A DNA stretch of 41,703 nucleotides from RBG-13-33-26 sp964430085 (GTDB lineage Archaea; Nanobdellota; Nanobdellia; Pacearchaeales; GW2011-AR1): contig CAYSES010000002.1 in the NCBI GenBank assembly GCA_964430085.1, positions 1-41,703 on the forward strand, given 5' to 3'. Position numbers and translations under genes: made by a program. The notes under the pieces were generated by a model that made no database searches, was not told the origin of the DNA, and was given only the letters and a program-made list of their open reading frames with translations. Position 1 is the first letter of the stretch. Every line of letters starts with the position of its first letter. Shown here in pieces: positions 8,134-16,347 of this stretch.

Positions 8134-8519
8134 TTGTAATTGTTTATTTTGATAATATAATTTTTCTCAGGGTAAATATCAGGATAAGCAGTAACATCAA
8201 CGTCATTAAAAAAAGAATATGTATACCCGCTTTTATCGCTCAGGCGCACAGTGACTGAGTTTCCTTCTATTTTTATTATTTCATCTCTTTTTAATCCGTT
8301 TTTCTCAGCCAAATCCATTGCATCAGCCATGTTCAATTTAAGTTCCATTACTGGACGCGCTGCATCAACTAATAATGCAATGTTTTTTGCATAACTTTGT
8401 TCAAGTAAAACAGCACCGTTGCCTTGTCTAAATAAAAATAAAACAAGTATTGAAATAAAAACTATATTCAATACGATAAAAACTACATTCTCAAGCAAAA
8501 TCGCTCCCTTTTTATTCAT
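8130..8519 (-). CDS. Type IV pilin-like protein with Glu at mature position 5
   Basis: I start at the ATG at 8519 (129 residues), which gives the compact signal MNKKGAILLENVVF; an upstream ATG at 8540 would add seven mainly hydrophobic residues before the basic ones. With cleavage after Gly5 the mature protein begins AILLE, placing Glu at position 5, the hallmark of bacterial type IV pilins and rarer in archaeal ones. The helix is followed by a domain with SYAKNIALLVDAARPVMELK and a beta-rich C-terminus. It has no cysteine. Its stop overlaps the next start. Confidence 0.75.
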   Translation of the reverse strand: MNKKGAILLENVVFIVLNIVFISILVLFLFRQGNGAVLLEQSYAKNIALLVDAARPVMELKLNMADAMDLAEKNGLKRDEIIKIEGNSVTVRLSDKSGYTYSFFNDVDVTAYPDIYPEKNYIIKINNYK

Positions 8520-8553
8520 CTTAATAAAAAAGAATACCATCTACAAAACCAAT

Positions 8554-9411
8554 TTATGCAAGAGTTTTAATTGACCCGCATTTTAATTTATCAAAGTCAG
8601 CAGAATTTGCTTCAATTATCGCTGGTGAAAGGTAATCCTGTCCAGATTCCCCTTTCACAGTTGTTCCAATTACAGGACCTCCAGTTCCTCCGATAATTGC
8701 TCCTGCAATCAAACCTGCAGGACCTGCAACGAGACCTCCAAGTATCCCTCCTGCTATAGCCCACTCTTGGGAACCTACATCACTGAAAATCCCCATAATA
8801 ACATAATACTGTTTTTCAAAATTTATTTTTTCAAATTCAGCCGTGCCAGATGTCAAAGAGTCTTCTATTGATTGTACATCTTGTATACCTGAAATATAAT
8901 TTAAATAAGTTGTATCTTCATCTGGTATTTTTGTATTAGAAAGATATTCATAAAGATTCTTTTGATCTATTTGTCCATCATCAAAAATTTTGGTCATACT
9001 ATCATCAAAAGCTATCTGGGAGCAGATTGAACAATAAAGATTTGAAAAAAATTCAGTTCCAATATAATTTATTTTTCCTTCTCCAAATATCCACCAGCAA
9101 TCAGCCATCTCATCAGCTAAGATTTTATATGTGTCATCTTTTGTTTTAACTTTTTTGATTTCGGCATTTGTTACTTTTTCGCAACTCCCATCTTCAGTAA
9201 TACAAAGATAAGTTGTTTTACAATTCAACGGAGTAGCCTCTTTGGGTAAAACAACAGATCCCCTAGTAACAACGGAATTATGGCATATTTCTTTAGCACT
9301 GGTTTTTCCAAGATTAAGTCTAACTATAAAAAATAAAATAATAGCAAAACTCGCTATGAGAATAATTAAAAGAACTATCTGTTGAGTTGTGATCTCCCCT
9401 TTCTTTTTCAT
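8554..9411 (-). CDS. Large cysteine-rich pilin-like protein with a glycine-zipper segment
   Basis: 285 residues. The N-terminus MKKKGEITTQQIVLLIILIA is a class III signal plus helix. The exported part has about eight cysteines (HNSVV preceded by Cys, LNCKTTYLCITEDGSC, CWWIF, YCSIC). Near residues 218-250 lies a glycine/alanine-rich hydrophobic stretch, AGGILGGLVAGPAGLIAG and AIIGGTGGPVIG, with small residues at four-residue spacing, like glycine-zipper membrane segments. That second hydrophobic region is unusual in a pilin and could insert into a membrane. The specific role is unknown. Confidence 0.75.
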   Translation of the reverse strand: MKKKGEITTQQIVLLIILIASFAIILFFIVRLNLGKTSAKEICHNSVVTRGSVVLPKEATPLNCKTTYLCITEDGSCEKVTNAEIKKVKTKDDTYKILADEMADCWWIFGEGKINYIGTEFFSNLYCSICSQIAFDDSMTKIFDDGQIDQKNLYEYLSNTKIPDEDTTYLNYISGIQDVQSIEDSLTSGTAEFEKINFEKQYYVIMGIFSDVGSQEWAIAGGILGGLVAGPAGLIAGAIIGGTGGPVIGTTVKGESGQDYLSPAIIEANSADFDKLKCGSIKTLA

Positions 9412-9458
9412 ATAATTAATTGTTTTTTATTGTTAATAAAATTAACTATAAAAAGAAA

Positions 9459-9560
9459 TCATAAAATTCCTATTTGTTTAAGCATAAAATATAATCCTAC
9501 CGCTGCTAATGCAAAAAAAACAATCCATATAATATATTTAATCATTTCATCAAGATCCAT
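9459..9560 (-). CDS. Very small single-span membrane protein, 33 residues
   Basis: The start codon overlaps the stop of the upstream pilin gene by 11 bases, and the frame fills most of the gap to the next gene. The product begins MDLDEMIKYIIWIVFFALAA, with an acidic start followed by one hydrophobic helix, and ends LKQIGIL. It has no class III signal, so it would be inserted rather than processed. The tight overlap and the clean acidic-hydrophobic-basic layout argue for a real small pilus accessory protein. Confidence 0.55.
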   Translation of the reverse strand: MDLDEMIKYIIWIVFFALAAVGLYFMLKQIGIL

Positions 9561-10041
9561 TTTTTTTGATTTCGATAGAACCATCGACATTTTTAATTGA
9601 AATATCAATCCCGTTCTTTTCTATTTTTATCTTTTCAAATTCCTTAAGAGTGGGGAGAACATTACACGAACCTTTTTCGTCACATCTTTTTATTTGCCAA
9701 TCAAACCAATCAGGAAAGACTTCTTCACAAATACATATACAATTTTGCCCAGTACAAAGATTAGGCTTTTTTTTATCTCCAACAAAACTAAAAATAAACC
9801 AATCAGAAGGGTTAGGCACATGAATTCCCTGTTCATTGTACTCCCCCCCATCCGCTATACGATTAATCTCCTTCATAACAATATCTTTTAAACTTGATTC
9901 AGCCTGTTTTATTTTTTCTTCGCCTGTAAACGAGTAATATAACGCAACTAAGAGGTATACTAAAAAAACAATACATATAACTGCAACTATAATCTTAAGA
10001 GTTTCAGAGCTGAGCAAAAATCCTTTTTTATCCTTATTCAT
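9550..10041 (-). CDS. Type IV pilin-like protein, cysteine-rich
   Basis: 163 residues starting MNKDKKGFLLSSETLKI, a class III-type signal with cleavage expected after Gly7, then a hydrophobic helix (about 16-38). The exported domain contains NLCTGQNCICICEE, a dense group of four cysteines, plus KRCDEKGSC, suggesting a disulfide-knotted tip or metal site. Similar Cys-containing, about 160-residue neighbours suggest a set of minor pilins. A G-rich stretch (GGGGGG) about 7 bases before the ATG may be its ribosome binding site. Confidence 0.75.
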   Translation of the reverse strand: MNKDKKGFLLSSETLKIIVAVICIVFLVYLLVALYYSFTGEEKIKQAESSLKDIVMKEINRIADGGEYNEQGIHVPNPSDWFIFSFVGDKKKPNLCTGQNCICICEEVFPDWFDWQIKRCDEKGSCNVLPTLKEFEKIKIEKNGIDISIKNVDGSIEIKKNGS

Positions 10042-10093
10042 TCAATTCCCCCCTAATAGGCTTCTCCGTCCTCAAATAACATATTTATCTTCC

Positions 10094-10258
10094 TCATTTT
10101 ATTAATACAACAAAAATTTGTGTAATATCCTCTGGCGAAAGACTTTTAAAAAACTCAATTACTCTATCCTTAAATACAAAAAAAACTCCTGCAACCACAG
10201 CAACAACTACAATAATCCCCAAAATTATTTTAATTAATTGTTCTGTTTCTAACATCAT
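10094..10258 (-). CDS. Small single-span membrane protein, 54 residues
   Basis: Starts MMLETEQLIKIILGIIVVV; its ATG overlaps the stop of the preceding small gene in ATGA. A hydrophobic helix (about 8-30) is followed by a charged amphipathic tail, KDRVIEFFKSLSPEDITQIF. It lacks the basic-Gly motif of the pilins, so it is not an obvious peptidase substrate. Its place between the platform protein and the pilins suggests a pilus accessory subunit. There are two adjacent ATGs; either gives nearly the same protein. Confidence 0.6.
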   Translation of the reverse strand: MMLETEQLIKIILGIIVVVAVVAGVFFVFKDRVIEFFKSLSPEDITQIFVVLIK

Positions 10259-10407
10259 CCCCTCCCAAAAAGACTTTTAATTTTAGCTATGAATCCTTCT
10301 CCAGTTCCCTTAAGGAAAAAAATACTAATCATTATTATTGCTAGGACAGCTAGCCCGATTAATAACCAAGGTAAATATTCTGTAACAATCCCTTTTTTAT
10401 TTTCCAT
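10255..10407 (-). CDS. Very small pilin-like protein, 50 residues
   Basis: Begins MENKKGIVTEYLPWLLIGLA: basic residues and Gly6, then Glu at mature position 4, then one hydrophobic helix, then a short basic tail (AKIKSLFGRG). This is the smallest possible class III-signal protein, little more than the pilin assembly helix. It is the first gene after the TadC-like platform, with a 4-base overlap to the next gene. A 50-residue pilin would form a helix-only filament core or act as an assembly regulator (inference). Confidence 0.62.
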   Translation of the reverse strand: MENKKGIVTEYLPWLLIGLAVLAIIMISIFFLKGTGEGFIAKIKSLFGRG

Positions 10408-10448
10408 TAAATAAAAAAGATAAAAAGAATTAATAAATCTTTACAAAT

Positions 10449-12626
10449 TTATCCGGTTAAATTTCCCAATACAATTGATGTTAAAAGGAATAATGCAAGA
10501 GTTGCAAACAAAGCAGTTATGACATAAAGCCCGATTCCTTTCTTAAGATTAATTCCTATCTTATTTGTTTCTTCTAATTTATCTTCTCCCGAATTAATTG
10601 TTACAAGGGCTCCGGTTAGGATAAAGATTATTTCTATTAGATAGATTCCAACAACTATTTGAAGAAAATAAGGGGGGATCATTTTTGTTATATCAAAAAT
10701 ATTCAATATAGAACCAAGATTACCAAGTCCTGAAATTGATTCAGTGTTCCCGCTCAATCTTGCTATATCCAATCGTGTAAGTATTGCAGTTATCATAGCT
10801 GCTAACCCCACAACAATTCCAGATAATAAAGGGGCAAGGAAAGTCATATTGCTTTTCATATCAGAGATTATCTCTGCAAGCATGTCTCTCAATCTATTTG
10901 TAATTTTGTTTATGTTTTTTACATATTCAGAAATGCTTATCAGACTAAGAGCTGCAATGTTTAATCCTTTCTTAGCAGATTCTACAAGAATCTTCATACT
11001 TGTTGATATCAAATCAGAAGGATAATATCTTAGTGCTCCTCTTTTCTCATCAAAAATTGCCTGCTCAACTCCCATTCCCATTTGCATGATGTTATAATTA
11101 ACTCTTCTGAAAAAATCTTCAGTCTTTAATCCCTTACTTGATTCTGCTACTTTCCCAAATGCAAGTTCAGGAGGAACACCATTCCCTATTCTATTTCCTA
11201 ATTGAAATAAAGAGTTATTAAATTCAACTTCAAGTTCTTTTGTTTTTTCTCTTTCTTTAATCAATCCTTTTGTTTTTTTGTTAAAAGCGATTGAAAAGAA
11301 TGTTGCAACCCCCAATGTGAAAAAAATTCCGAATATTAATGCGCCTATTCCAAAAGGGCCTATCAGTTTTCCTCCTACATCCTTAAATCCAAATACAGAC
11401 TCATCTCCAAAGACACCTATCCCTAATTCTGAAAAGGTATAATCATGTTTCAATCCAAAAAGACTTGGAATAGGAGTATATTGGAATATCAAAGGCAAAA
11501 TTCCAATTAAAAAAAGAGGAAGACAAATCAAAAAAGCATGAATATAAGGTTTTCTGCTTTTGTATTGAGGATAAAGTGGATTTTTCTCTAAAAGTGAAGT
11601 TTCTCCATATCCTCCAGGTCTCAAAAATAAAATTTTATCTGTAAGATAAAAAACAAAGAAAGGAATTATAAGATTGAATAATACAAGAACATGATACCAT
11701 TTAAGTAAATCTCCAATCATTGCAGATGCTAATGGGAGTAATGCTAATCCAAGAGTTGGCAAAACAACCCCCAACATATAAACATTTGTAAGAGGACTTC
11801 TAACATTGTGACTAAATTTCAACATCTTGTCATAGACACCATCAAGAACCACTTGAAGGGATTTTTCAAGAGTAACAATTCTCTTAGCATTATCTGGTTC
11901 AAACAAACTGCTTTCGATTAAATGGAAGGATTCTATAAACTCTACAGAATAATCTCTCCAAGTATTAAGATAATCATCCAAACTTTCTTTTATTGTAGAA
12001 AATTTTCCTACCTCTACATTATAAAAAACTTTTTTAAAATCCAAGGCAAGAGGATATTGCAAATGCTGGGATGCAAAAGATATTGCTTTTTCCAAATTAG
12101 GCGTGTGTCTCATATAAACTACTATATACAAAATAGCGGGAACCATTTGAGATGATGCTTTAAGCCTCCATTTATTTGCCAATCGCGCAGGATAACCATT
12201 CGTAAAATAAAAAAGAAATAAACCAAAAATAATCACAAGGAAAAAAAAGAAAAAAGGAAATTCTTCAAAGCCACCTTTAAACAAGGCAATCGCAACAGAT
12301 ACTAAAAGTCCAAGCATAAAAACTCCAATAAAAACCATTATACTAAGAGTGGCAGGTTGCCATGGTTCAAGGTCAAGATGGGCAATATCTAATTGTCTTT
12401 TAATTTTTGCGGCATCTTTTTCAGGTACTTTTAATTTTAATGTATTTCCAAGGGTGCGACATAATTTTTCATACCTTGTTAATTCGGGGGCAAGCTCTCC
12501 TTTAAATTTTGTATAACTTTGACTATAATTAACATTTTCTACATTAGTAGTTTTTATACTTTTTTCAATTCGGGCGGCATGTCTTTTAAGAATTTCATCT
12601 ATATTTGGTTTTTTATAGGGTTCCAT
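10449..12626 (-). CDS. Pilus assembly platform protein, TadC/FlaJ-like (two T2SSF modules)
   Basis: Polytopic inner-membrane platform that converts work of the secretion ATPase into pilin insertion. The N-terminal 95 residues are cytosolic and charged; two hydrophobic spans follow (about 96-150). A first cytosolic helical module (about 160-285) contains VVYMRHTPNLEKAISFASQ, followed by spans near 290-390. A second module (about 465-600) contains NSLFQLGNRIGNGVPPELAF, then spans to the C-terminus. The duplicated MxxG/PP-type helices are the pattern of archaeal FlaJ/PilC-family proteins. At 725 residues it is long for the family. It starts the pilin operon, 73 bases downstream of a lipoprotein-like gene. 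Confidence 0.88.
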   Translation of the reverse strand: MEPYKKPNIDEILKRHAARIEKSIKTTNVENVNYSQSYTKFKGELAPELTRYEKLCRTLGNTLKLKVPEKDAAKIKRQLDIAHLDLEPWQPATLSIMVFIGVFMLGLLVSVAIALFKGGFEEFPFFFFFLVIIFGLFLFYFTNGYPARLANKWRLKASSQMVPAILYIVVYMRHTPNLEKAISFASQHLQYPLALDFKKVFYNVEVGKFSTIKESLDDYLNTWRDYSVEFIESFHLIESSLFEPDNAKRIVTLEKSLQVVLDGVYDKMLKFSHNVRSPLTNVYMLGVVLPTLGLALLPLASAMIGDLLKWYHVLVLFNLIIPFFVFYLTDKILFLRPGGYGETSLLEKNPLYPQYKSRKPYIHAFLICLPLFLIGILPLIFQYTPIPSLFGLKHDYTFSELGIGVFGDESVFGFKDVGGKLIGPFGIGALIFGIFFTLGVATFFSIAFNKKTKGLIKEREKTKELEVEFNNSLFQLGNRIGNGVPPELAFGKVAESSKGLKTEDFFRRVNYNIMQMGMGVEQAIFDEKRGALRYYPSDLISTSMKILVESAKKGLNIAALSLISISEYVKNINKITNRLRDMLAEIISDMKSNMTFLAPLLSGIVVGLAAMITAILTRLDIARLSGNTESISGLGNLGSILNIFDITKMIPPYFLQIVVGIYLIEIIFILTGALVTINSGEDKLEETNKIGINLKKGIGLYVITALFATLALFLLTSIVLGNLTG

Positions 12627-12699
12627 TTTCCTCTTCTTTAACTAATAAAACAAAAATAGAATTAATAAATGTTTAGAAAAAATTAAGAAATTTTATTTT

Positions 12700-13056
12700 T
12701 TAAAGAGCCTTGGAATTATTCAACGGGGTTATTTCGTTTTCTTTTTCTTTAAAATTTAATCTATCAAATAATGAATGTTTATAAGTAAATTCATTCTCTT
12801 CATAAAGGTGGTTACGATTCTTGTCCTCTTGGGTCGCCATATGTTCCCATATTATACTTCCCCTATCGTTAACACCTATTGGAAGATTAAAAAATCTTAT
12901 ATCTCCGATATTATCATTATCAGTATCATATTCAGTAACAAGAAAAGGTCCAGCAGGATATGTAAAAAGGATTCTATATTCAGTGATATTGGGTAATGTC
13001 TTACATCCAAATAAAAAAGGAAGTGCTCCAATTAATAACAAATTTCTTAATTTCAT
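12700..13056 (-). CDS. Small lipoprotein-like exported protein
   Basis: 118 residues. The N-terminus MKLRNLLLIGALPFLFGCKT has a basic start, hydrophobic core and LFGC lipobox-like end, suggesting export and lipid attachment at Cys18. The mature part contains EYDTDNDNIGDIRFF, an Asp/Asn-rich loop resembling calcium-binding DxDxDG repeats. No family recognised. Its ATG overlaps the previous stop as ATGA, so it is co-transcribed with the membrane protein at 13053. Confidence 0.65.
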   Translation of the reverse strand: MKLRNLLLIGALPFLFGCKTLPNITEYRILFTYPAGPFLVTEYDTDNDNIGDIRFFNLPIGVNDRGSIIWEHMATQEDKNRNHLYEENEFTYKHSLFDRLNFKEKENEITPLNNSKAL

Positions 13057-13541
13057 TTTGAATTGCTCATTTGTTTTTTCTTAAGATAAAAAAATGCAAA
13101 AACTAATCCACAAACGAAAAAACATAATCCAATCCATTTAAAATTATCAGGAGTAATCCCAGCAACGGCATTTCCTGTTAAATTAAAAGACACAAAGAGC
13201 AATGCAAGAGCAAGTGTAAGTATAGAACTTGTTGCTAAAGAAAGTCTCCCATACATTCCTTTCAATGGTTTATTCGTTGCAAGTTTTGCCTCTATTGAAC
13301 TTATTTTTTTTATTAATCTATTTTTTTCAATTGCAGATTCCGCTTCTTTTACTGCGAATCTATAGTCACGTTTAGCACATCTAAGAGTATCTTCTATTGA
13401 ATAAATACTTGGTTTCTTTGTAGAAAGAAACCATTCATCTCCAGCTTCTTCATAAATCTTAAAAGCATCTTTAAACCCATGGGAACTTGCCTTTCTTGCT
13501 CTTCTCTCCAATTTTAATGCATTTTCGTAATGACTAACCAT
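13053..13541 (-). CDS. Membrane protein with helical N-terminal domain and two spans
   Basis: 162 residues from the ATG at 13541 (the frame extends two codons to a TTG, which I do not use). Residues 1-90 are charged and helical (HYENALKLERRARKASSHGF, DAFKIYEEAGDEWFLS), resembling a TPR/MIT-like hairpin. Two membrane spans follow, joined by a loop containing FNLTGNAVAGITPDNF. I know LTGNAV-type loops from membrane proteins of Pacearchaeota/Woesearchaeota-like genomes, but cannot verify that here. TATTTAAAG lies about 27 bases upstream. It lies between the ATPase and the platform gene and may be a pilus accessory. Confidence 0.68.
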   Translation of the reverse strand: MVSHYENALKLERRARKASSHGFKDAFKIYEEAGDEWFLSTKKPSIYSIEDTLRCAKRDYRFAVKEAESAIEKNRLIKKISSIEAKLATNKPLKGMYGRLSLATSSILTLALALLFVSFNLTGNAVAGITPDNFKWIGLCFFVCGLVFAFFYLKKKQMSNSK

Positions 13542-13576
13542 ATTCAAACTAAATTAATTAACTTTAAATAATTTTT

Positions 13577-15859
13577 CTAAAATTTCTTTTTCTTAATTTC
13601 ATCATTTAACCACTTCTGCCATGCAGGAAACACTCTTTCTCCAAGAGGAAGCCCTATCTCTTGTCTAATACTATCAGAGATTTCATGAAATAAATGATTA
13701 GATAATGTATTAAATGGAGCTTCTAAAATTTGATTGTAGCCTGTTTTCTGTGCAACTTCAGTAATCTCTTTTTTTATCTTACCCCTTAAAAGGATATTGT
13801 CATAAATAGCATCCCAATTTCCTGCCCACCCTTTTACATTAGAAGCTATTCCTTTTATAATCTCACTGTCTCCATTAATTAAATCATCACTGGGTTTCAG
13901 ATCATCTTTTTCTATATCATAATTAAGAAGGTCAACAAATCCCTTCTCTAATTGGGGATCATCTTTCCAATGTTTTCTTACTTCTGAAAGTTGGACCACT
14001 CTTCTCATTGAATGCAACCCATCAGCAGTCTTTATAGGATTACACACCACAATTATATCAGTGGCTTTAAAACTAGTCGCCGGAACTTCCAAATCATTTA
14101 CAACTCTATCAAAAACGCCATAAGGGCTTGCGCCATGTATTGTCCCAGCCACAACATTTGCCAAAGCACCAACCCTCATTGCTTCATAAAGCGCCTTAGC
14201 TTCAGTACTTCTTACTTCACCGATGATTAAACAACTATCTCCCAGTCTCAAACTTGTCCTGATTCCGTCATCTGCAGAAACTTCAGTCGTAGTTTTTAAT
14301 AATGCAGATCGAACTTTCATCCTAAGGATATCATATTCCAGTTTTCTCAAAGACTCAACAGGCAATTCTAAAGAATCCTCAATAACAATAATTCTGTTTT
14401 TAGGAACAATCTCAAGCATCAAGCTTCCAAGCAAAGAAGTTTTTCCTGAACTTCTTGTTCCTGCAACCAAGAGTGTTCGTGCTCCATCAATAAGAAAACT
14501 TAATAATCCTGCAGTAAAAGAATTCAACATTCCATTTTTCACAAATAAGGGCAATGTCCAGGGATCTTCTCTGTGCCTTCTAATAGCATATGCTAATCCG
14601 TCAGGCGAAAGGGGATTTTGTATTATAGCAATTCTCGCTCTCATTTTTCCGACTTCTAATTGGGTGTCTAGTATAGGATTTGCTTCGTCCAACGGTCTTC
14701 CAGAAATCATTCTGAACTTTGCTGCCCATGAATCAATATCTGCTTGACTAGGAAGAATGTTTGTAGAACACTCTCCATAATCTTGATGCCTAACAAAAAT
14801 GTTAGTCATAGGAATTGGAGCATTCAAAAAAATGTCCTGTAATTTCTTATCTTGTAAAATAACTTCAACAAGCCCAAACCCAATTGTTTGTCTGACAAGA
14901 ATCGTAGCAAGTTTATTTAAATCAAGATAATTCAATTTTATTTGTTGTGATTGAGCTAAATCTTGGAGTAGGTCTTTTGCAATGTTAAAAAAAACATTTC
15001 TTATTCTTTCAATATCAGTAAATTCCTCTGCTTTTGGTTGATGTTCAATTAAAACACCTCTCGCCAAATTCAAAAGCATATTATAATCTTCATCAAGAGA
15101 AGTTTCAGGAGGATTTAAATGATAGACAAATTTTGATTCATCTTTTCTTTTTAAAATTGTAACAATTGAGAGATCATATTTTTCGCCTATTTCATATTGG
15201 TCAATAATTTCAGCATCTTCAGGAAGGTCATAAACTAATCTTGTAAATGTAAAATTAGGGATTACATCTGGTTTGAATATTCTATGATATATTTCTCTGT
15301 CACCTTTTCTGTAATCATCAAAATAAGGAAGAATTGCCTGTATTAGTTTTGTATTTTGCAAAAGAGAAGAGATACGTTCAAGAAAATATACATAACTTTC
15401 TTGATCATTTTTATATTGCACTGAAATTTTATCAAGCAAGATTTTAGCCTGAATAATATCTTTTTTGATTTCAAAATATGCTGCAATAGGATCTTGTCTT
15501 AACAATAATAAAAAAGAAAAAATTTCATTATATCTCTGATTAAAAAATTGGGGATGTGAAGTAACAAGTTTCCCTTGAGAAAGTATTTTTTCTTGTTTAA
15601 GGAAAAAAACATAAAGTTGAGAAATTTCTAATAAAATTGCTGTCTCCTTAAAATCATAATTATAATTTTTTTGTTGAACAAAAATAATTCTTGAAACATT
15701 TGGATTTTCTATTAAGGCATCAACAGTTCTCCCCATTACTTCAGGATAATCAGATAAGTTAGGCACATAAGGCGCTCCGAGATAATCAATATAAAGAACA
15801 TCTTCTCCGCCTTCTCGTCTAACTTCATAAGAATATAATTTTCCCTCTTTATCTGGCAT
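13577..15859 (-). CDS. Type II/IV secretion ATPase (TadA/FlaI-like) of the pilus system
   Basis: Hexameric ATPase that powers pilin insertion at the TadC/FlaJ-like platform. In this 760-residue version the C-terminal half has Walker A VAGTRSSGKTS, an Asp box (VIEDSLELP), Walker B LIIGEVRSTEAKALYEAM and the His box AGTIHGAS, all intact. The long N-terminal region (about 330 residues) is archaeal-type and would contact the platform. The frame continues 22 codons to a GTG at 15925; I choose the ATG at 15859 because TTTTAAA lies about 25 bases upstream of it. It is divergent from the coiled-coil gene at 15959. Confidence 0.9.
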   Translation of the reverse strand: MPDKEGKLYSYEVRREGGEDVLYIDYLGAPYVPNLSDYPEVMGRTVDALIENPNVSRIIFVQQKNYNYDFKETAILLEISQLYVFFLKQEKILSQGKLVTSHPQFFNQRYNEIFSFLLLLRQDPIAAYFEIKKDIIQAKILLDKISVQYKNDQESYVYFLERISSLLQNTKLIQAILPYFDDYRKGDREIYHRIFKPDVIPNFTFTRLVYDLPEDAEIIDQYEIGEKYDLSIVTILKRKDESKFVYHLNPPETSLDEDYNMLLNLARGVLIEHQPKAEEFTDIERIRNVFFNIAKDLLQDLAQSQQIKLNYLDLNKLATILVRQTIGFGLVEVILQDKKLQDIFLNAPIPMTNIFVRHQDYGECSTNILPSQADIDSWAAKFRMISGRPLDEANPILDTQLEVGKMRARIAIIQNPLSPDGLAYAIRRHREDPWTLPLFVKNGMLNSFTAGLLSFLIDGARTLLVAGTRSSGKTSLLGSLMLEIVPKNRIIVIEDSLELPVESLRKLEYDILRMKVRSALLKTTTEVSADDGIRTSLRLGDSCLIIGEVRSTEAKALYEAMRVGALANVVAGTIHGASPYGVFDRVVNDLEVPATSFKATDIIVVCNPIKTADGLHSMRRVVQLSEVRKHWKDDPQLEKGFVDLLNYDIEKDDLKPSDDLINGDSEIIKGIASNVKGWAGNWDAIYDNILLRGKIKKEITEVAQKTGYNQILEAPFNTLSNHLFHEISDSIRQEIGLPLGERVFPAWQKWLNDEIKKKKF

Positions 15860-15880
15860 GAATAAAAAAGACGTATTAAG

Positions 15881-15939
15881 TTTAAAATATTTTGTATAAT
15901 TACTTTTATTTGTGTTTATAAACACAACAAATTTAAACT
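15881..15939. promoter_or_regulatory. Divergent promoter between the pilus ATPase and coiled-coil genes
   Basis: On the minus strand ATATTTTAAA (15881-15890) is about 25 bases before the ATPase ATG at 15859. On the plus strand ATTTAAACT (15931-15939) is about 24 bases before the ATG at 15959. The two halves of the pilus locus are thus probably controlled from one short region. Confidence 0.5.
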
Positions 15940-15958
15940 ACTTTCACATCACCACTAT

Positions 15959-16306
15959 ATGGCGGAGGAACAACAGGATTATGCGGCTCAATATGGTGCT
16001 GAACTAAATACAAAAGTAAGAGATATAGAAGAAAAACAAAGATTATTGAAGGATAGACTTCTTTTAATAGGGCAAAACCTTATAGAATTAAAAGACAAAA
16101 CAAATTCTAAGATATTGGATATGAAAAAAGATTTGGATATAATGAAACAAAGTGTTGAAAGATTGTCTTCTTTTTTGGAGACAGTCTCAAGTGAATTTTC
16201 AAAATTTGCTAAAAAAGAGGACTTGGATATTTTGATAAAGCAAGCAAAAATGTTTCAGCCATTAGACCTTGTAACCAAACAAGAGTTAGCAAACTTAAGA
16301 AAATAA
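15959..16306 (+). CDS. Coiled-coil protein, possibly a FlaC-like pilus accessory
   Basis: 115 residues, almost wholly predicted coiled coil: DIEEKQRLLKDRLLLIGQNL and DMKKDLDIMKQSVERLSSFL show heptad spacing. It ends FQPLDLVTKQELANLRK. No signal or membrane span, so cytosolic. It is transcribed away from the secretion ATPase from a shared promoter region. Size and coiled-coil character recall archaellum accessory FlaC/D/E proteins, which form the cytosolic motor ring, but I see no diagnostic motif. Confidence 0.75.
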   Translation: MAEEQQDYAAQYGAELNTKVRDIEEKQRLLKDRLLLIGQNLIELKDKTNSKILDMKKDLDIMKQSVERLSSFLETVSSEFSKFAKKEDLDILIKQAKMFQPLDLVTKQELANLRK

Positions 16307-16347
16307 ATACCAGAAAAATTAAAAACATTTAAAGATTAATATAAAAA

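Noticed and set aside
10042..10097. 14-codon minus-strand frame (MRKINMLFEDGEAY) before the pilin at 9550
   Set aside because: Too short and without any distinctive feature, although its ATG overlaps the upstream stop.
14223..14747. 174-codon plus-strand open frame within the secretion ATPase
   Set aside because: It mirrors the Walker A/B part of the ATPase gene, has no recognisable domain and no start signals.
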